A DNA stretch of 64,000 bases from Seohaeicola saemankumensis (GTDB taxonomy: Bacteria; Pseudomonadota; Alphaproteobacteria; Rhodobacterales; Rhodobacteraceae). The stretch is taken from positions 124,001 through 188,000 of the forward strand of contig NZ_JBHTKR010000007.1 of the NCBI RefSeq assembly GCF_042678485.1. The letters run 5' to 3'. The notes below the pieces were generated by a model. The model was not told the DNA's origin, did no database searches, and saw only the letters and a list, made by a program, of their open reading frames with translations. The first letter of the stretch is position 1. Each line of letters begins with the position of its first letter. Position numbers and translations under genes: made by a program. Of the stretch, positions 1 to 8,960 are shown piece by piece.

Positions 1-1908
1 CGCCGGATCACCCGGCGCGGGCTGGTCCTGGGTGGCGCACAGCTGGCCTTCATGGGAATCCTGGGGCTCAGGATGCGGTACATGCAGGTGGAACAGGCCG
101 ACCAGTTCCGCGTTCTGGCCGAGGAAAACCGGATCAGCATCCGGCTGATCGCGCCCGCGCGCGGGCAGATCTATGATCGCAACGGCGCAACGATCGCAGA
201 GAACCAGCCCAGCTACCGGATCATCATGGTGCGCGAGGATGCCGGCGACATCGACCTTGTGATGCGGCGTCTCGCGGCGCTGATCGACCTTGGCGAGGAT
301 GATCAGCAGCGCGCCCTGAAGGAAATGCGCGACAGCCGTGGCGATACCCAGGTCACCGTGGCTGACCGGGTCAGTTGGGAAGATATCTCGAAGGTTGCGA
401 TCAATGCCCCCGCCCTGCCCGGCGTCACCCCCGAGGTCGGCCTGTCACGCGCCTATCCGATGGGGCCGGATTTCGCGCATGTCGTGGGCTATGTGGGTCC
501 GATCAGCGATTACGACCTCGCACGGATCGAGAACCCCGATCACCTGCTGCGAATCCCGCGCTTCCAGATCGGCAAGGTCGGGCTTGAATCGCGGATGGAA
601 GAGGTGTTGCGCGGCAAGGCAGGCACCAAACGGGTCGAAGTGAATGCCGCGGGACGGGTCATGCGCGAACTCGACCGCCAGGAGGGCAAGGCCGGCGCGA
701 ATATCCAGCTGACCGTGGACAATGCCTTGCAATCCTACGTCCAGGCCAGGCTTGCGGGCGAAAGCGCCGCCGCTGTCGTGATGGATTGCGCGACGGGGGA
801 TCTGCTGTCCATCGCCTCGGCGCCCAGTTTCGATCCCAACCTTTTCGTGCGCGGGATCTCGGTCGCGGATTATTCGGAACTGACCGAGAATACCTATCGC
901 CCGCTGGCCAACAAGTCGGTGCAGGGGCTTTATCCGCCCGGGTCCACCTACAAGATGGTCACGGTGCTGGCCGCGCTGGATGCGGGTGTGATCACCCCCG
1001 AGGAAACCGTCTGGTGCCCCGGTCACCTGGAAGTATCGGGACGGCGCTTTCACTGCTGGAAACGCGCGGGCCATGGTCACATGAACCTGGAAACCGCGCT
1101 GCGCGAAAGCTGCGATGTCTATTACTACGATCTGGCGCTGAAGGTCGGGATCGACGCAATGTCGGCGATGGCCGAGAAGCTGGGCATCGGCGTGCGCTTC
1201 GATCTGCCGATGTCTGCGGTGGCGCGGGGCCGTGCCCCCACCCGCGACTGGAAGCGTGAGAACGTGGGCCAGGACTGGGTGGTGGGCGACACGGTCAACG
1301 CCTCGATCGGGCAGGGTTTCGTTCTGACCTCGCCGCTGCATCTGGCGGTGATGACCGCGCGGCTGGCCGTTGGCCGCAAGGTGGAACCGCGCCTGATCCG
1401 CAGCATCGACGGGATCGAACAGCCCGTCATCGCCGCGGAACCGCTGGGCTTCAACGAAAACCACATGCGCGCGATCCGTCGCGCGATGTTCGAGGCGACG
1501 AACAACCGCCGCGGCACGGCCTACGGCAGCCGGATCATCACCGATGGCTATCGCATGGCGGGCAAGACCGGCACCAGCCAGGTCCGCAACATCACGGCGG
1601 CCGAACGGGCGCGCGGCGTCATCCGCAACGAAGATCTGCCCTGGGAACGGCGCGATCACGCGCTTTTCGTGAACTACGCCCCCTATGATGATCCGCGCGT
1701 CGCCGTGGCCGTGGTGGTGGAACATGGCGGCGGCGGATCCGCTGTCGCGGCGCCGGTGGCGCGCGACATCACGCTGCAGGCGCTTTACAAGGGCGACCCG
1801 CCGCTTGATGCCTATCCCGAGGGCGACCGTGCCCGCATCCAGGCATTGCAGGAACGGCTGCGCCGTGAACGCGCGCCGTCCGCCCGCCCCGGACAGGATC
1901 GCGCATGA
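1..1908 (+). CDS. mrdA: Penicillin-binding protein 2 (peptidoglycan D,D-transpeptidase), 5' end missing
   Basis: Class B PBP that cross-links peptidoglycan during cell elongation, working with RodA in the inner membrane. The frame is open from base 1, so the true start lies outside the window; 635 residues are visible. The first codons give basic residues and then a hydrophobic stretch, which fits the N-terminal membrane anchor. A PBP dimerisation domain follows, with the ARGQIYDRNG motif near its start. The transpeptidase domain has the catalytic SxxK (S-T-Y-K, visible residues 315-318), an SxN-equivalent S-C-D box before VYYYDLAL, and K-T-G-T at about 522. The stop overlaps the rodA start by four bases (ATGA), so the two are translationally coupled. 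Family assignment is firm. Confidence 0.96.
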   Translation, partial: RRITRRGLVLGGAQLAFMGILGLRMRYMQVEQADQFRVLAEENRISIRLIAPARGQIYDRNGATIAENQPSYRIIMVREDAGDIDLVMRRLAALIDLGEDDQQRALKEMRDSRGDTQVTVADRVSWEDISKVAINAPALPGVTPEVGLSRAYPMGPDFAHVVGYVGPISDYDLARIENPDHLLRIPRFQIGKVGLESRMEEVLRGKAGTKRVEVNAAGRVMRELDRQEGKAGANIQLTVDNALQSYVQARLAGESAAAVVMDCATGDLLSIASAPSFDPNLFVRGISVADYSELTENTYRPLANKSVQGLYPPGSTYKMVTVLAALDAGVITPEETVWCPGHLEVSGRRFHCWKRAGHGHMNLETALRESCDVYYYDLALKVGIDAMSAMAEKLGIGVRFDLPMSAVARGRAPTRDWKRENVGQDWVVGDTVNASIGQGFVLTSPLHLAVMTARLAVGRKVEPRLIRSIDGIEQPVIAAEPLGFNENHMRAIRRAMFEATNNRRGTAYGSRIITDGYRMAGKTGTSQVRNITAAERARGVIRNEDLPWERRDHALFVNYAPYDDPRVAVAVVVEHGGGGSAVAAPVARDITLQALYKGDPPLDAYPEGDRARIQALQERLRRERAPSARPGQDRA

Positions 1909-3044
1909 GCTATCTTGAATATACCGTCAAGACGGTGCCTTCGGGCGTCCGCAAGGTGCTCTATCTCAATTGGCCGCTGGTGCTGCTGCTGGTTGCCGTG
2001 GCCAGCGTCGGGTTTCTGATGCTCTATTCCGTTGCGGGCGGGTCCTTCCGGCCCTGGGTCGAGCCGCAGATGAAGCGTTTCGCACTGGGGCTGGTGGCCA
2101 TGTTCATCGTGGCGCTTGTGCCGATCTGGTTCTGGCGCAACATGGCCGCCGTGGCCTATCTGGTGTCTCTGGCCCTGCTGCTGACGGTCGAATTCTTCGG
2201 CACCACCGGCATGGGCGCGCAGCGCTGGATCGACCTGGGTTTCATGCGTCTGCAACCCTCGGAGCTGGCCAAGGTCACGCTGGTGATGTTTCTGGCCGCC
2301 TATTACGACTGGCTTCCGATGAAGAAGATGTCACATCCGTTCTGGGTGGCGGTTCCGCTGTTCCTGATCATGCTGCCCACCTTCCTGGTGTTGACCCAGC
2401 CGGACCTTGGCACCGCGCTGCTGCTGGTGTTCGGCGGCGGGGGGCTGATGTTCGTGGCCGGGGTGCATTGGGGTTATTTCGCCGCCGTCATCGCGTCGGG
2501 CGTGGGGCTGGTGGTGGCGGTGTTCCAGTCGCGCGGGACGTCATGGCAATTGCTGAAGGACTATCAGTATCGCCGGATCGACACCTTCCTTGACCCGGCG
2601 CAGGACCCGCTGAACGCGGGCTATCACATCACGCAGGCCAAGATCGCGCTGGGATCAGGCGGCTGGACCGGCCGTGGCTTCATGCAGGGGACGCAAAGCC
2701 GGCTGAACTTCCTGCCCGAGAAACATACCGATTTCATCTTCACCACCCTGGCCGAGGAATTCGGCTTCATTGGCGGGATCTCTCTGCTGGGGCTTTATGC
2801 GCTGATCATCATCTTCTGCGTCGCCAGCGCCCTGTCGAACAAGGATCGTTTCGCATCCTTGCTGACACTGGGGGTCGCGCTGACCTTCTTTCTCTATTTT
2901 GCCGTGAACATGTCGATGGTGATGGGCCTTGCCCCCGTCGTCGGCGTGCCCTTGCCGCTGGTCAGCTACGGCGGATCGGCGATGCTGGTGCTGATGGTGG
3001 CCTTCGGGCTGGTTCAAAGCGCCCATATCCACAAACCAAGGTAA
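1905..3044 (+). CDS. rodA: Rod shape-determining protein RodA (SEDS peptidoglycan glycosyltransferase)
   Basis: Polymerises lipid II into glycan strands in the elongasome as partner of PBP2. The 379-residue protein has about ten hydrophobic membrane segments. It carries the SEDS signatures: QPDLGTALLL in the middle, the loop GYHITQAKIALGSGG, and FLPEKHTDFIFTTLAEE followed by VPLPLVSYGGSAM near the C-terminus. Length is normal for RodA. The ATG overlaps the mrdA stop, and the next gene begins six bases after its stop, so transcription probably continues. Confidence 0.97.
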   Translation: MSYLEYTVKTVPSGVRKVLYLNWPLVLLLVAVASVGFLMLYSVAGGSFRPWVEPQMKRFALGLVAMFIVALVPIWFWRNMAAVAYLVSLALLLTVEFFGTTGMGAQRWIDLGFMRLQPSELAKVTLVMFLAAYYDWLPMKKMSHPFWVAVPLFLIMLPTFLVLTQPDLGTALLLVFGGGGLMFVAGVHWGYFAAVIASGVGLVVAVFQSRGTSWQLLKDYQYRRIDTFLDPAQDPLNAGYHITQAKIALGSGGWTGRGFMQGTQSRLNFLPEKHTDFIFTTLAEEFGFIGGISLLGLYALIIIFCVASALSNKDRFASLLTLGVALTFFLYFAVNMSMVMGLAPVVGVPLPLVSYGGSAMLVLMVAFGLVQSAHIHKPR

Positions 3045-3050
3045 GACCGC

Positions 3051-3983
3051 ATGACCGTGAATATCCTTTTCGCCGCCAAGCCTGACAGCTGGGCCGCCTA
3101 TGAAACACCGCTGAAGACCGCGCTGCGCGATGCGGGCGTCTTTGCCGATCTGCGGACCGACTTCGCGCCGGACGAGGTGGATTACATCGTCTATGCGCCC
3201 AACAGCACGGTGCAGGATTTCACCCCCTATACGCGGTGCAAGGCGGTTTTAAACCTCTGGGCCGGGGTCGAGAACGTGGTCGGCAACACCACGCTGACCC
3301 AGCCGCTGGCGCGCATGGTGGATCATGGGCTGACCCAGGGGATGATGGAATGGGTGACAGGCCATGTGCTGCGCCACCATCTGGGGATGGACGCGCATAT
3401 CCACGGGCTGAAGGGGCGCTGGGACAAACATGTGCCGCCGCTGGCCGAGGACCGCGCGGTCACGATCCTGGGTCTGGGCGCGCTGGGGTCTGCCTGCGCC
3501 ACGGCCCTGGCGGGCCTGGGTTTCGACGTGACCGGCTGGAGCCGCAGCCCCCGTGATCTGGCGGGCGTGCGCTGCCTGCATGGCGATGCGGGTTTGGCGC
3601 AGGCGCTGTCAAGCGCCCAGATCCTGGTGCTGCTGCTGCCCTTGACCGGTGCGACAGAGAACCTGCTGGATGCTGCAAACCTGGCGCGGCTGCCACGCGG
3701 CGCGGTGATCCTGAACCCCGGACGCGGCGCGCTGATCGACGATGATGCACTGCTGGCGGCGCTGGACAGCGGCCAGGTCGGCCATGCCACGCTGGACGTT
3801 TTCCGGGTGGAGCCGCTGCCCGCCGATCATCCGTTCTGGGCGCATCCGTCGGTCACGGTCACGCCGCATATCGCCTCCGAGACGCGCCCCGCCTCGGCCT
3901 CGCGCGTGATCGCGGAAAACGTGCGGCGCGGCGAAGCAGGCGCGCCTTTCGTGCATCTGGTGGATCGCAAGCTGGGCTATTGA
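3051..3983 (+). CDS. ghrA: D-2-hydroxyacid dehydrogenase, glyoxylate/hydroxypyruvate reductase A type
   Basis: NAD(P)H-dependent reductase, probably acting on glyoxylate or hydroxypyruvate. The 310-residue protein has the Rossmann dinucleotide motif GLGALGSACA at about residues 141-150, the LLPLT and NPGRGALID segments typical of the D-isomer-specific 2-hydroxyacid dehydrogenases, and a conserved His in TPHIASET. The N-terminal region (ILFAAKPDSW, AVLNLWAGVE) matches the GhrA subgroup rather than SerA. It follows rodA by six bases with an AAGGTAAG sequence before the ATG. Substrate specificity is inferred from the subgroup only. Confidence 0.85.
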   Translation: MTVNILFAAKPDSWAAYETPLKTALRDAGVFADLRTDFAPDEVDYIVYAPNSTVQDFTPYTRCKAVLNLWAGVENVVGNTTLTQPLARMVDHGLTQGMMEWVTGHVLRHHLGMDAHIHGLKGRWDKHVPPLAEDRAVTILGLGALGSACATALAGLGFDVTGWSRSPRDLAGVRCLHGDAGLAQALSSAQILVLLLPLTGATENLLDAANLARLPRGAVILNPGRGALIDDDALLAALDSGQVGHATLDVFRVEPLPADHPFWAHPSVTVTPHIASETRPASASRVIAENVRRGEAGAPFVHLVDRKLGY

Positions 3984-3996
3984 TCCCGGACGGGGC

Positions 3997-4791
3997 CTAA
4001 CGCAGCTTGGGCGGCCGTGCCGGGTCTGATCCCGGCGCCATGCGCAGCACCTCCTGCACGGCTTCGGCAGGCTGCGGCAGATCAAAGCGCAGGCCATGCT
4101 GGGCCAGCCGCGCCGCCATCGGTTCGGCCGCGCGGAAAAAGGCCACGTCCAGCGCGCCCGCCTCGATCCCCGAGAAGGTCAGCGCCTCGGCCACGGCCTT
4201 CGCAAGGGCGCCCTGCGCGCCTGGTGCTGCATCGACAAAGGCCAGCATATGCCCCTTGCCGCCCCCCTCGTAGGTGACACCCAGAAGATAGGCTGCATCG
4301 GCCAGACCCGCGGCACTGGCAAGCTTGGCGTCAAGCGAAGTCAGCAGCAGATCGGGCAGGCCGAGCGGGGGCGCGACAGCCTCGATCCGGGCTTCGGCCT
4401 CTGCGGGGGCATTGCCCAAGGTGCCCGCCAGCCATGCAACTGCCTGCGGCGGGATCAGGATCGACGACGGCGCCACGTCCAGGTTGACGCCCAGCCCGAT
4501 GCCCTGCTCTGCCAGCAACCCCGCAATGACACGCCCGGACAGCGCGGCATAAGGGGCGGGTTTTCCGACGAATTGCGCCAGGCGATCGTCACGGTCGAAG
4601 ACCAGGACAAAGCTTTCATCCGCCAGTTCGAAGACTTCGGGGGTGATGTTTTCGCCTTGCGCCTCTTCGGTCAGCAGCAGGAACAGCTCGCAATCGGCCA
4701 GCCGCTCGTAGAAGCGCAGGCGCGCGCCATCATCATCGGGAGCTGCTTCCATCGCGGCATGGGCGGCATCAAGCGGGGTCAGGTCAGTCAT
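3997..4791 (-). CDS. SseB family protein
   Basis: 264-residue protein with an N-terminal SseB-like domain (segments FYERLADCELFLLL, VLVFDRDDRLAQF and NLDVAPSSILIPP). The name comes from an E. coli enhancer of serine sensitivity; the biochemical role is not established. No signal peptide or membrane segment is visible, so it is probably cytosolic. Its ATG lies inside the end of the upstream glycosylase gene (8-base overlap), so the two form a minus-strand pair converging on ghrA. Confidence 0.8.
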   Translation of the reverse strand: MTDLTPLDAAHAAMEAAPDDDGARLRFYERLADCELFLLLTEEAQGENITPEVFELADESFVLVFDRDDRLAQFVGKPAPYAALSGRVIAGLLAEQGIGLGVNLDVAPSSILIPPQAVAWLAGTLGNAPAEAEARIEAVAPPLGLPDLLLTSLDAKLASAAGLADAAYLLGVTYEGGGKGHMLAFVDAAPGAQGALAKAVAEALTFSGIEAGALDVAFFRAAEPMAARLAQHGLRFDLPQPAEAVQEVLRMAPGSDPARPPKLR

Positions 4792-5383
4792 CCATCACTC
4801 TCCGGACAGCGGCGCGCAGTTCGGGCAGGACATCTGCCGCGAACCACGGATTTTTGCGAAGCCAAGCGGTATTGCGCCAGGACGGGTGAGGCAAGGGGAA
4901 AACCCCGGGGGCCTGCACGCGCCAATCCGCCACTGTCTGCGTCACGGGCCGGCGGTGGCCCAGGTGCCAGCGATGGGCATGCCCGCCCACCAGAATACGC
5001 AGGCTGATCTGCCCAAGCCCGGCCATGACCTGCCCGTGCCACGTGCGCGCACAGACCGCTGGTGGCGGCAGATCCGCCCCCTTGGCGTCATAGCCCGGAA
5101 AGCAGAAGGCCATGGGCACGATCGCAACCCTGTCCCTGTCATAGAATTCATCCGGCGACAAACCCAGCCAGTCGCGCAACCGATCGCCAGAAGGATCATC
5201 GAAGGGCCGTCCCGACAGGTGCACGCGCATTCCCGGCGCCTGCCCTGCGATCAGCAGCCGCGCGCCTGGGCGAAACCAGACCACCGGACGCGGCGCATGG
5301 GCCGTGGCCGTGGCGGCAAAACGCGAACGGCACAGGGTGCAGGCGGCAATATCGCGGGCAAGATCGCTTTCAGGATCGGTCAT
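4784..5383 (-). CDS. Uracil-DNA glycosylase family protein (probable Fe-S type)
   Basis: Superfamily member likely to act in base-excision repair. From the chosen ATG (199 residues) the protein starts M-T-D-P-E-S-D; an upstream in-frame ATG would add 63 unconserved residues. Four cysteines, C15-x2-C18 and C94-x16-C111, are spaced like the 4Fe-4S ligands of family 4 enzymes. The GQAPG motif at about 47-51 resembles the active-site GEAPG loop, and HPSWRNTAWL resembles the C-terminal HPS motif. The Glu-to-Gln change in the first motif means activity on uracil is not certain. The 3' end overlaps the SseB-like gene. Confidence 0.78.
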   Translation of the reverse strand: MTDPESDLARDIAACTLCRSRFAATATAHAPRPVVWFRPGARLLIAGQAPGMRVHLSGRPFDDPSGDRLRDWLGLSPDEFYDRDRVAIVPMAFCFPGYDAKGADLPPPAVCARTWHGQVMAGLGQISLRILVGGHAHRWHLGHRRPVTQTVADWRVQAPGVFPLPHPSWRNTAWLRKNPWFAADVLPELRAAVRRVMDD

Positions 5384-5614
5384 CGGGGTCAGTCTAGCAT
5401 GCGGCCTTGATGGTTCCATACCGGCGGGAACGCGAAGCAACTTCGGCTTGGCGAATTTTTGCAAGATAAGATACAGTCGTTCACGAAAGCCATAATATGG
5501 CCTCGAAAGGGTGTGATTATTGGTCAACGGCTCGACAGATGCCCAGAGCCGTTGGTAAGTGTGAGTTAGCACAACCCCGTTAAGAGGGTGGGCAGGAGCA
5601 GACCGGAGCGTTGA
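5384..5614. other. AT-richer divergent intergenic region upstream of the capsule block
   Basis: 231 bases between the UDG-like gene (minus) and kpsT (plus), visibly richer in A and T than its surroundings. A TAATAT hexamer at 5493-5498 could be a -10 element for rightward transcription, but no good -35 sits at the expected distance. A perfect 9-bp inverted repeat lies at 5525-5554. GGAG precedes the kpsT ATG. Confidence 0.5.
5525..5554 (+). promoter_or_regulatory. 9-bp inverted repeat upstream of kpsT
   Basis: CAACGGCTC at 5525-5533 is exactly complementary to GAGCCGTTG at 5546-5554, with a 12-base loop. It lies about 60 bases before the kpsT start and has no T-run, so it is not a standard terminator. 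It may be an operator or an mRNA leader hairpin of the capsule operon. Function is inferred from position only. Confidence 0.4.
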
Positions 5615-6274
5615 ATGCTCGAATTCGATAATGTCAGCAAGTCCTTCTGGACGGGCACACAGCGCAAGGTGATCCTTGACCGCGTCAGTTTTCGCGTGGA
5701 ATTGGGCAATTCGCTGGGCATTCTGGCACCGAATGGCACCGGCAAGACCACATTGATCAACATGATGGCGGGGCTGGAAAAACCCGATGAGGGGGTGATC
5801 CGCCGGGGCACGCGCATCAGCTTTCCGCTGGGTTTCATGGGCGGCGTCGTCTCACGCGTGTCGGCGGTGGAAAACAGCCGCTATATCGCGCGTCTCTATG
5901 GGCTGGACCCCGACTATGTCGAAGCCTTCTGCCGCTGGCTTTGCAATCTTGGCGAATATTTTGAGCAACCGCTCGGCACCTATTCCTCGGGGATGCGGGC
6001 GCGGTTCTCGTTTGCGCTGATGCTGGCGCTGGATTTCGACATCTACCTGATCGACGAAGGGATGCCCGCGTCGACGGATGTGGAATTCAATCGCAAGGCT
6101 GGCGACGTGCTGCGCGAAAGACTGCGGACCACGACGGTGATCATCGTATCGCACCAGCCCCAGGTCATCGAAAAATTTGCCAAGTCAGCCGCCGTGCTGA
6201 TGGATGGCAAACTGCACATGTTTGACACCTTGGAAGAAGCGAAAGAGCTCTATGATTACGAAACCCAAGGCTAG
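5615..6274 (+). CDS. kpsT: Capsule polysaccharide export ABC transporter, ATP-binding subunit (KpsT-like)
   Basis: Energises export of capsular polysaccharide across the inner membrane (ABC-2 type, KpsT/BexA group). 219 residues, the usual length. Visible are the Walker A loop APNGTGKTT, a short ABC signature SSGM (not the common LSGGQ, as in other KpsT proteins), Walker B DIYLIDEGMP and the switch His in VSHQ. GGAG precedes the ATG by about six bases. The last 23 bases overlap the kpsE-like gene. No KpsM permease is in the window and must be encoded elsewhere if the exporter works. Confidence 0.88.
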   Translation: MLEFDNVSKSFWTGTQRKVILDRVSFRVELGNSLGILAPNGTGKTTLINMMAGLEKPDEGVIRRGTRISFPLGFMGGVVSRVSAVENSRYIARLYGLDPDYVEAFCRWLCNLGEYFEQPLGTYSSGMRARFSFALMLALDFDIYLIDEGMPASTDVEFNRKAGDVLRERLRTTTVIIVSHQPQVIEKFAKSAAVLMDGKLHMFDTLEEAKELYDYETQG

Positions 6275-8096
6275 AAAATTCCGCATCCGCCGCAGCCTGA
6301 TCGAGCCTGAGGCCGAAATCAGCCAGAGCCATGCCGCGGCGGGACATGCCACGGAACGGGCCGCAGGACATGCCACAGAACGGGCCGCAGGGCATGCCGC
6401 AGGACGGGCCGTGAATGCGCGTCCGCTGATCCCGCAGCCTGCCGCAATGTCCGCGCCGCATCCGGACACAGCCAGACAGACCGAAGAGCTTGCCGACCAT
6501 ATCGAGCGCCGCCGCGCCGCAGCCCTCGCGGCGCAGGGCCAGCCCACAATCCCGGATGATTATGGCCCGGATTTTTCCGAACTGGTGACAGCCGCGCCCC
6601 ATGCCGATGCCGGCCACGAGATCGACGCGATCCGGCGAGAGGGGCTGACGGGGCGGCAATTGCGCATGGCGCGCCGGGTGGCGCAGAAACACGGGCTTGC
6701 GCCCACGTCGGATTTCGACGCGGTCCGCCTGCTGCGCGCAGAAGGGATCGACCCGTTCCAGCGCACCACCATGCTTGACCTTGTGATGCCGCGCGAGGAT
6801 GAGGGCGAAGATGACGGGATCGCCCCGACGCAGCGCGAGCCAGGCCCGGCCTCCCCCGTCGGGGGAACCCCGATCGGGCGCGTGCAACTGCCGCAAACCA
6901 TGCCGTCCGGCAACCCCTACCTTCCTTCGACCCAGATCAGCCCGGCAGAGCGCAGGACGCGCGACGTCATGGACATCCAGCGCGACATCGCCCGTCGTCG
7001 GCGGCGCAAGATGCTGCTGCTGCTCACCCGGCTGAGTGCCTTCGTCTTTCTGCCGACGATCCTGGCCGGCTGGTATTATTTCGTCCATGCGACGCCGATG
7101 TATGCCACCAAATCGGAATTCCTGATCCTTCAGGCGGATGCACAAGGCGGCTCGGGTCTGGGCGGTCTGCTCAGCGGGACGCAATTCGCAACCAACCAGG
7201 ACAGTATCGCGGTGCAATCCTACATGCAGTCGCGCGATGCGATGATCCGCCTGAACGAGGATATGGGTTTCAAGGCCCATTTCAAACAGGAATGGATCGA
7301 CCCGATCCAGCGCCTGGAAACGGAAGCCTCCGATGAAGCGGCCTACAAGGTCTACAAGAAGAACGTGAAGATCGGATATGATCCCACCGAAGGTGTGATC
7401 CGCATGGAAGTCATCGCCGCCGACCCGCAGATCAGCGCCGAGTTTTCCTCGCATCTGATACAATATGCCGAAGACCGGGTGGATGAGCTGTCACGGCGCA
7501 AGCGCGAAGACCAGATGCGCGATGCGCGCGCCAGCCTGGAAACCGCCAAAGCCGAGCGGCGCGAGGCCCAGGAACGCCTTGTTGCCCTGCAGGAAGGGTC
7601 GATGCTGGACCCTCAGGGCGAGATTGCCAGCATCCGGGCGCTGATCAATTCGGTCGAATTGCAGCTTCAGGAAAAGGAACTGGCGCTGAATTCGCAGCTG
7701 AACAACCTGCGGCCCAACGCGGCACGGGTGGACGCGCTGCGCTCTGAGGTGCAGTTGCTGCGGAACGATCTGGACAGGCAGAACCGTCGGCTGAATGACG
7801 CGACCGAAGGGCAAAGTTCGCTGGCCGCGATGGCCGCACAGATCCAGATGGCGCAGGCCGATCTGGCCACGGCGGACATGTTCCTGCAATCGGCGTTGCA
7901 GAACGAAAAGCAGACCGAGCTTGAGGCGAACCGTCAGGTGCGATACCTGACCACCAGCGTGCGGCCCGTGGCCCCGGACGAGCCGACCTATCCGCGCGCG
8001 TTCGAGAATACGATCCTTGCCTTCCTCATCTTTTCGGGAATTTACCTGATGATCTCACTCACCGCCTCGATCCTGCGCGAACAGGTGTCCAGCTGA
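6252..8096 (+). CDS. kpsE: Capsule polysaccharide export inner-membrane protein (KpsE/Wzz-type) with long N-terminal extension
   Basis: Polysaccharide co-polymerase/export protein that bridges the inner membrane and the periplasmic channel. The start at 6252 (M-I-T-K-P-K) overlaps kpsT by 23 bases; 614 residues. Residues 1 to about 250 are hydrophilic, Ala/Arg/Pro-rich and probably cytoplasmic, and include three 8-residue repeats (GHATERAA type). The first membrane segment is at about 254-276, then a periplasmic region with a coiled coil (about 410-530), then a second membrane segment near 585-607. KpsE proteins are usually about 380 residues, so the extension is unusual. The paired transmembrane layout and PxxPTYPRA-like segment before the last helix support the family. 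Confidence 0.82.
   Translation: MITKPKARKFRIRRSLIEPEAEISQSHAAAGHATERAAGHATERAAGHAAGRAVNARPLIPQPAAMSAPHPDTARQTEELADHIERRRAAALAAQGQPTIPDDYGPDFSELVTAAPHADAGHEIDAIRREGLTGRQLRMARRVAQKHGLAPTSDFDAVRLLRAEGIDPFQRTTMLDLVMPREDEGEDDGIAPTQREPGPASPVGGTPIGRVQLPQTMPSGNPYLPSTQISPAERRTRDVMDIQRDIARRRRRKMLLLLTRLSAFVFLPTILAGWYYFVHATPMYATKSEFLILQADAQGGSGLGGLLSGTQFATNQDSIAVQSYMQSRDAMIRLNEDMGFKAHFKQEWIDPIQRLETEASDEAAYKVYKKNVKIGYDPTEGVIRMEVIAADPQISAEFSSHLIQYAEDRVDELSRRKREDQMRDARASLETAKAERREAQERLVALQEGSMLDPQGEIASIRALINSVELQLQEKELALNSQLNNLRPNAARVDALRSEVQLLRNDLDRQNRRLNDATEGQSSLAAMAAQIQMAQADLATADMFLQSALQNEKQTELEANRQVRYLTTSVRPVAPDEPTYPRAFENTILAFLIFSGIYLMISLTASILREQVSS
6342..6413 (+). repeat. Three tandem 24-bp repeats within kpsE
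   Basis: Units at 6342-6365, 6366-6389 and 6390-6413. The first two differ at one base; the third is more diverged. In frame they encode G-H-A-T-E-R-A-A twice and then G-H-A-A-G-R-A-V. A copy-number-variable slippage site is plausible, and the frame is preserved because the unit is a multiple of three. Confidence 0.9.
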
Positions 8097-8097
8097 C

Positions 8098-8931
8098 ATG
8101 AACATGGTCTCGATCGGATCCCTGAACGTCAGCAATGACGCGCCCCTGACCGTGATCGCGGGGCCTTGCCAGCTGGAAAGCGCGGATCACGCGCTGATGA
8201 TCGCGGCGCGGATGCAGACCATCTGTGACGCGGCCGGCGCGCAGTACATCTTCAAGGCCAGCTTCGACAAGGCGAACCGGACCTCGGTGTCAGGACAGCG
8301 CGGGATGGGCCTTGAAGAGGGGCTGCGCGTGCTGCAACAGGTCAAGGACAGCCTGGGCCTGCCGGTTCTGACCGATGTGCATACAGAGGCGCAATGCGCC
8401 CCCGTGGCCGAGGTTTGCGATGTGCTGCAGATACCCGCATTCCTGAGCCGCCAGACCGATCTTCTGTTGGCGGCCGGTCAGACCGGTGCGGTGATCAACG
8501 TCAAGAAAGGCCAGTTCCTGGCACCCTGGGACATGCCGAATGTGATCGCGAAGATCGAAAGCACCGGCAACACCCGGATCCTGTTGACGGAACGCGGCAC
8601 GTCTTTCGGCTATAACACCCTGGTGACCGACATGCGCGCCCTGCCCCAGATGGCCGCGACCGGCTATCCTGTGGTGATGGATGCCACCCATTCGGTGCAA
8701 CAGCCCGGCGGCAAGGGCGGATCCAGCGGCGGCCAGCGCGAATTCGCCCCGGTGATAGCGCGCGCGGCGGTATCGCTGGGCATTGCCGCGGTTTTCATCG
8801 AGACCCATGAAGATCCCGACAATGCCCCCTCGGACGGCCCCAACATGATCCCGCTCCACCGGATGGAGGCGCTGATCGGCAGCCTGATGGCCTTTGACCG
8901 TTTGGCCAAGGCCGATCCTATCCGCCTTTGA
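8098..8931 (+). CDS. kdsA: 3-deoxy-8-phosphooctulonate synthase (KDO-8-P synthase)
   Basis: Condenses arabinose 5-phosphate with phosphoenolpyruvate to KDO 8-phosphate, precursor of KDO for LPS inner core or capsule linkers. 277 residues, TIM-barrel DAHP-synthase class. Clear motifs: VIAGPCQLES, FKASFDKANR, VNVKKGQFLAPWD, TERGTSFGYN and DATHSVQQPGG. The Cys in GPCQLES is the ligand found in metal-dependent KdsA; the metal-independent class has Asn there. It begins one base after the kpsE stop, tying KDO supply to the capsule block. Confidence 0.96.
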   Translation: MNMVSIGSLNVSNDAPLTVIAGPCQLESADHALMIAARMQTICDAAGAQYIFKASFDKANRTSVSGQRGMGLEEGLRVLQQVKDSLGLPVLTDVHTEAQCAPVAEVCDVLQIPAFLSRQTDLLLAAGQTGAVINVKKGQFLAPWDMPNVIAKIESTGNTRILLTERGTSFGYNTLVTDMRALPQMAATGYPVVMDATHSVQQPGGKGGSSGGQREFAPVIARAAVSLGIAAVFIETHEDPDNAPSDGPNMIPLHRMEALIGSLMAFDRLAKADPIRL

Positions 8932-8960
8932 ATTCCTTTCAGACAAGAGAGATTGAACAA

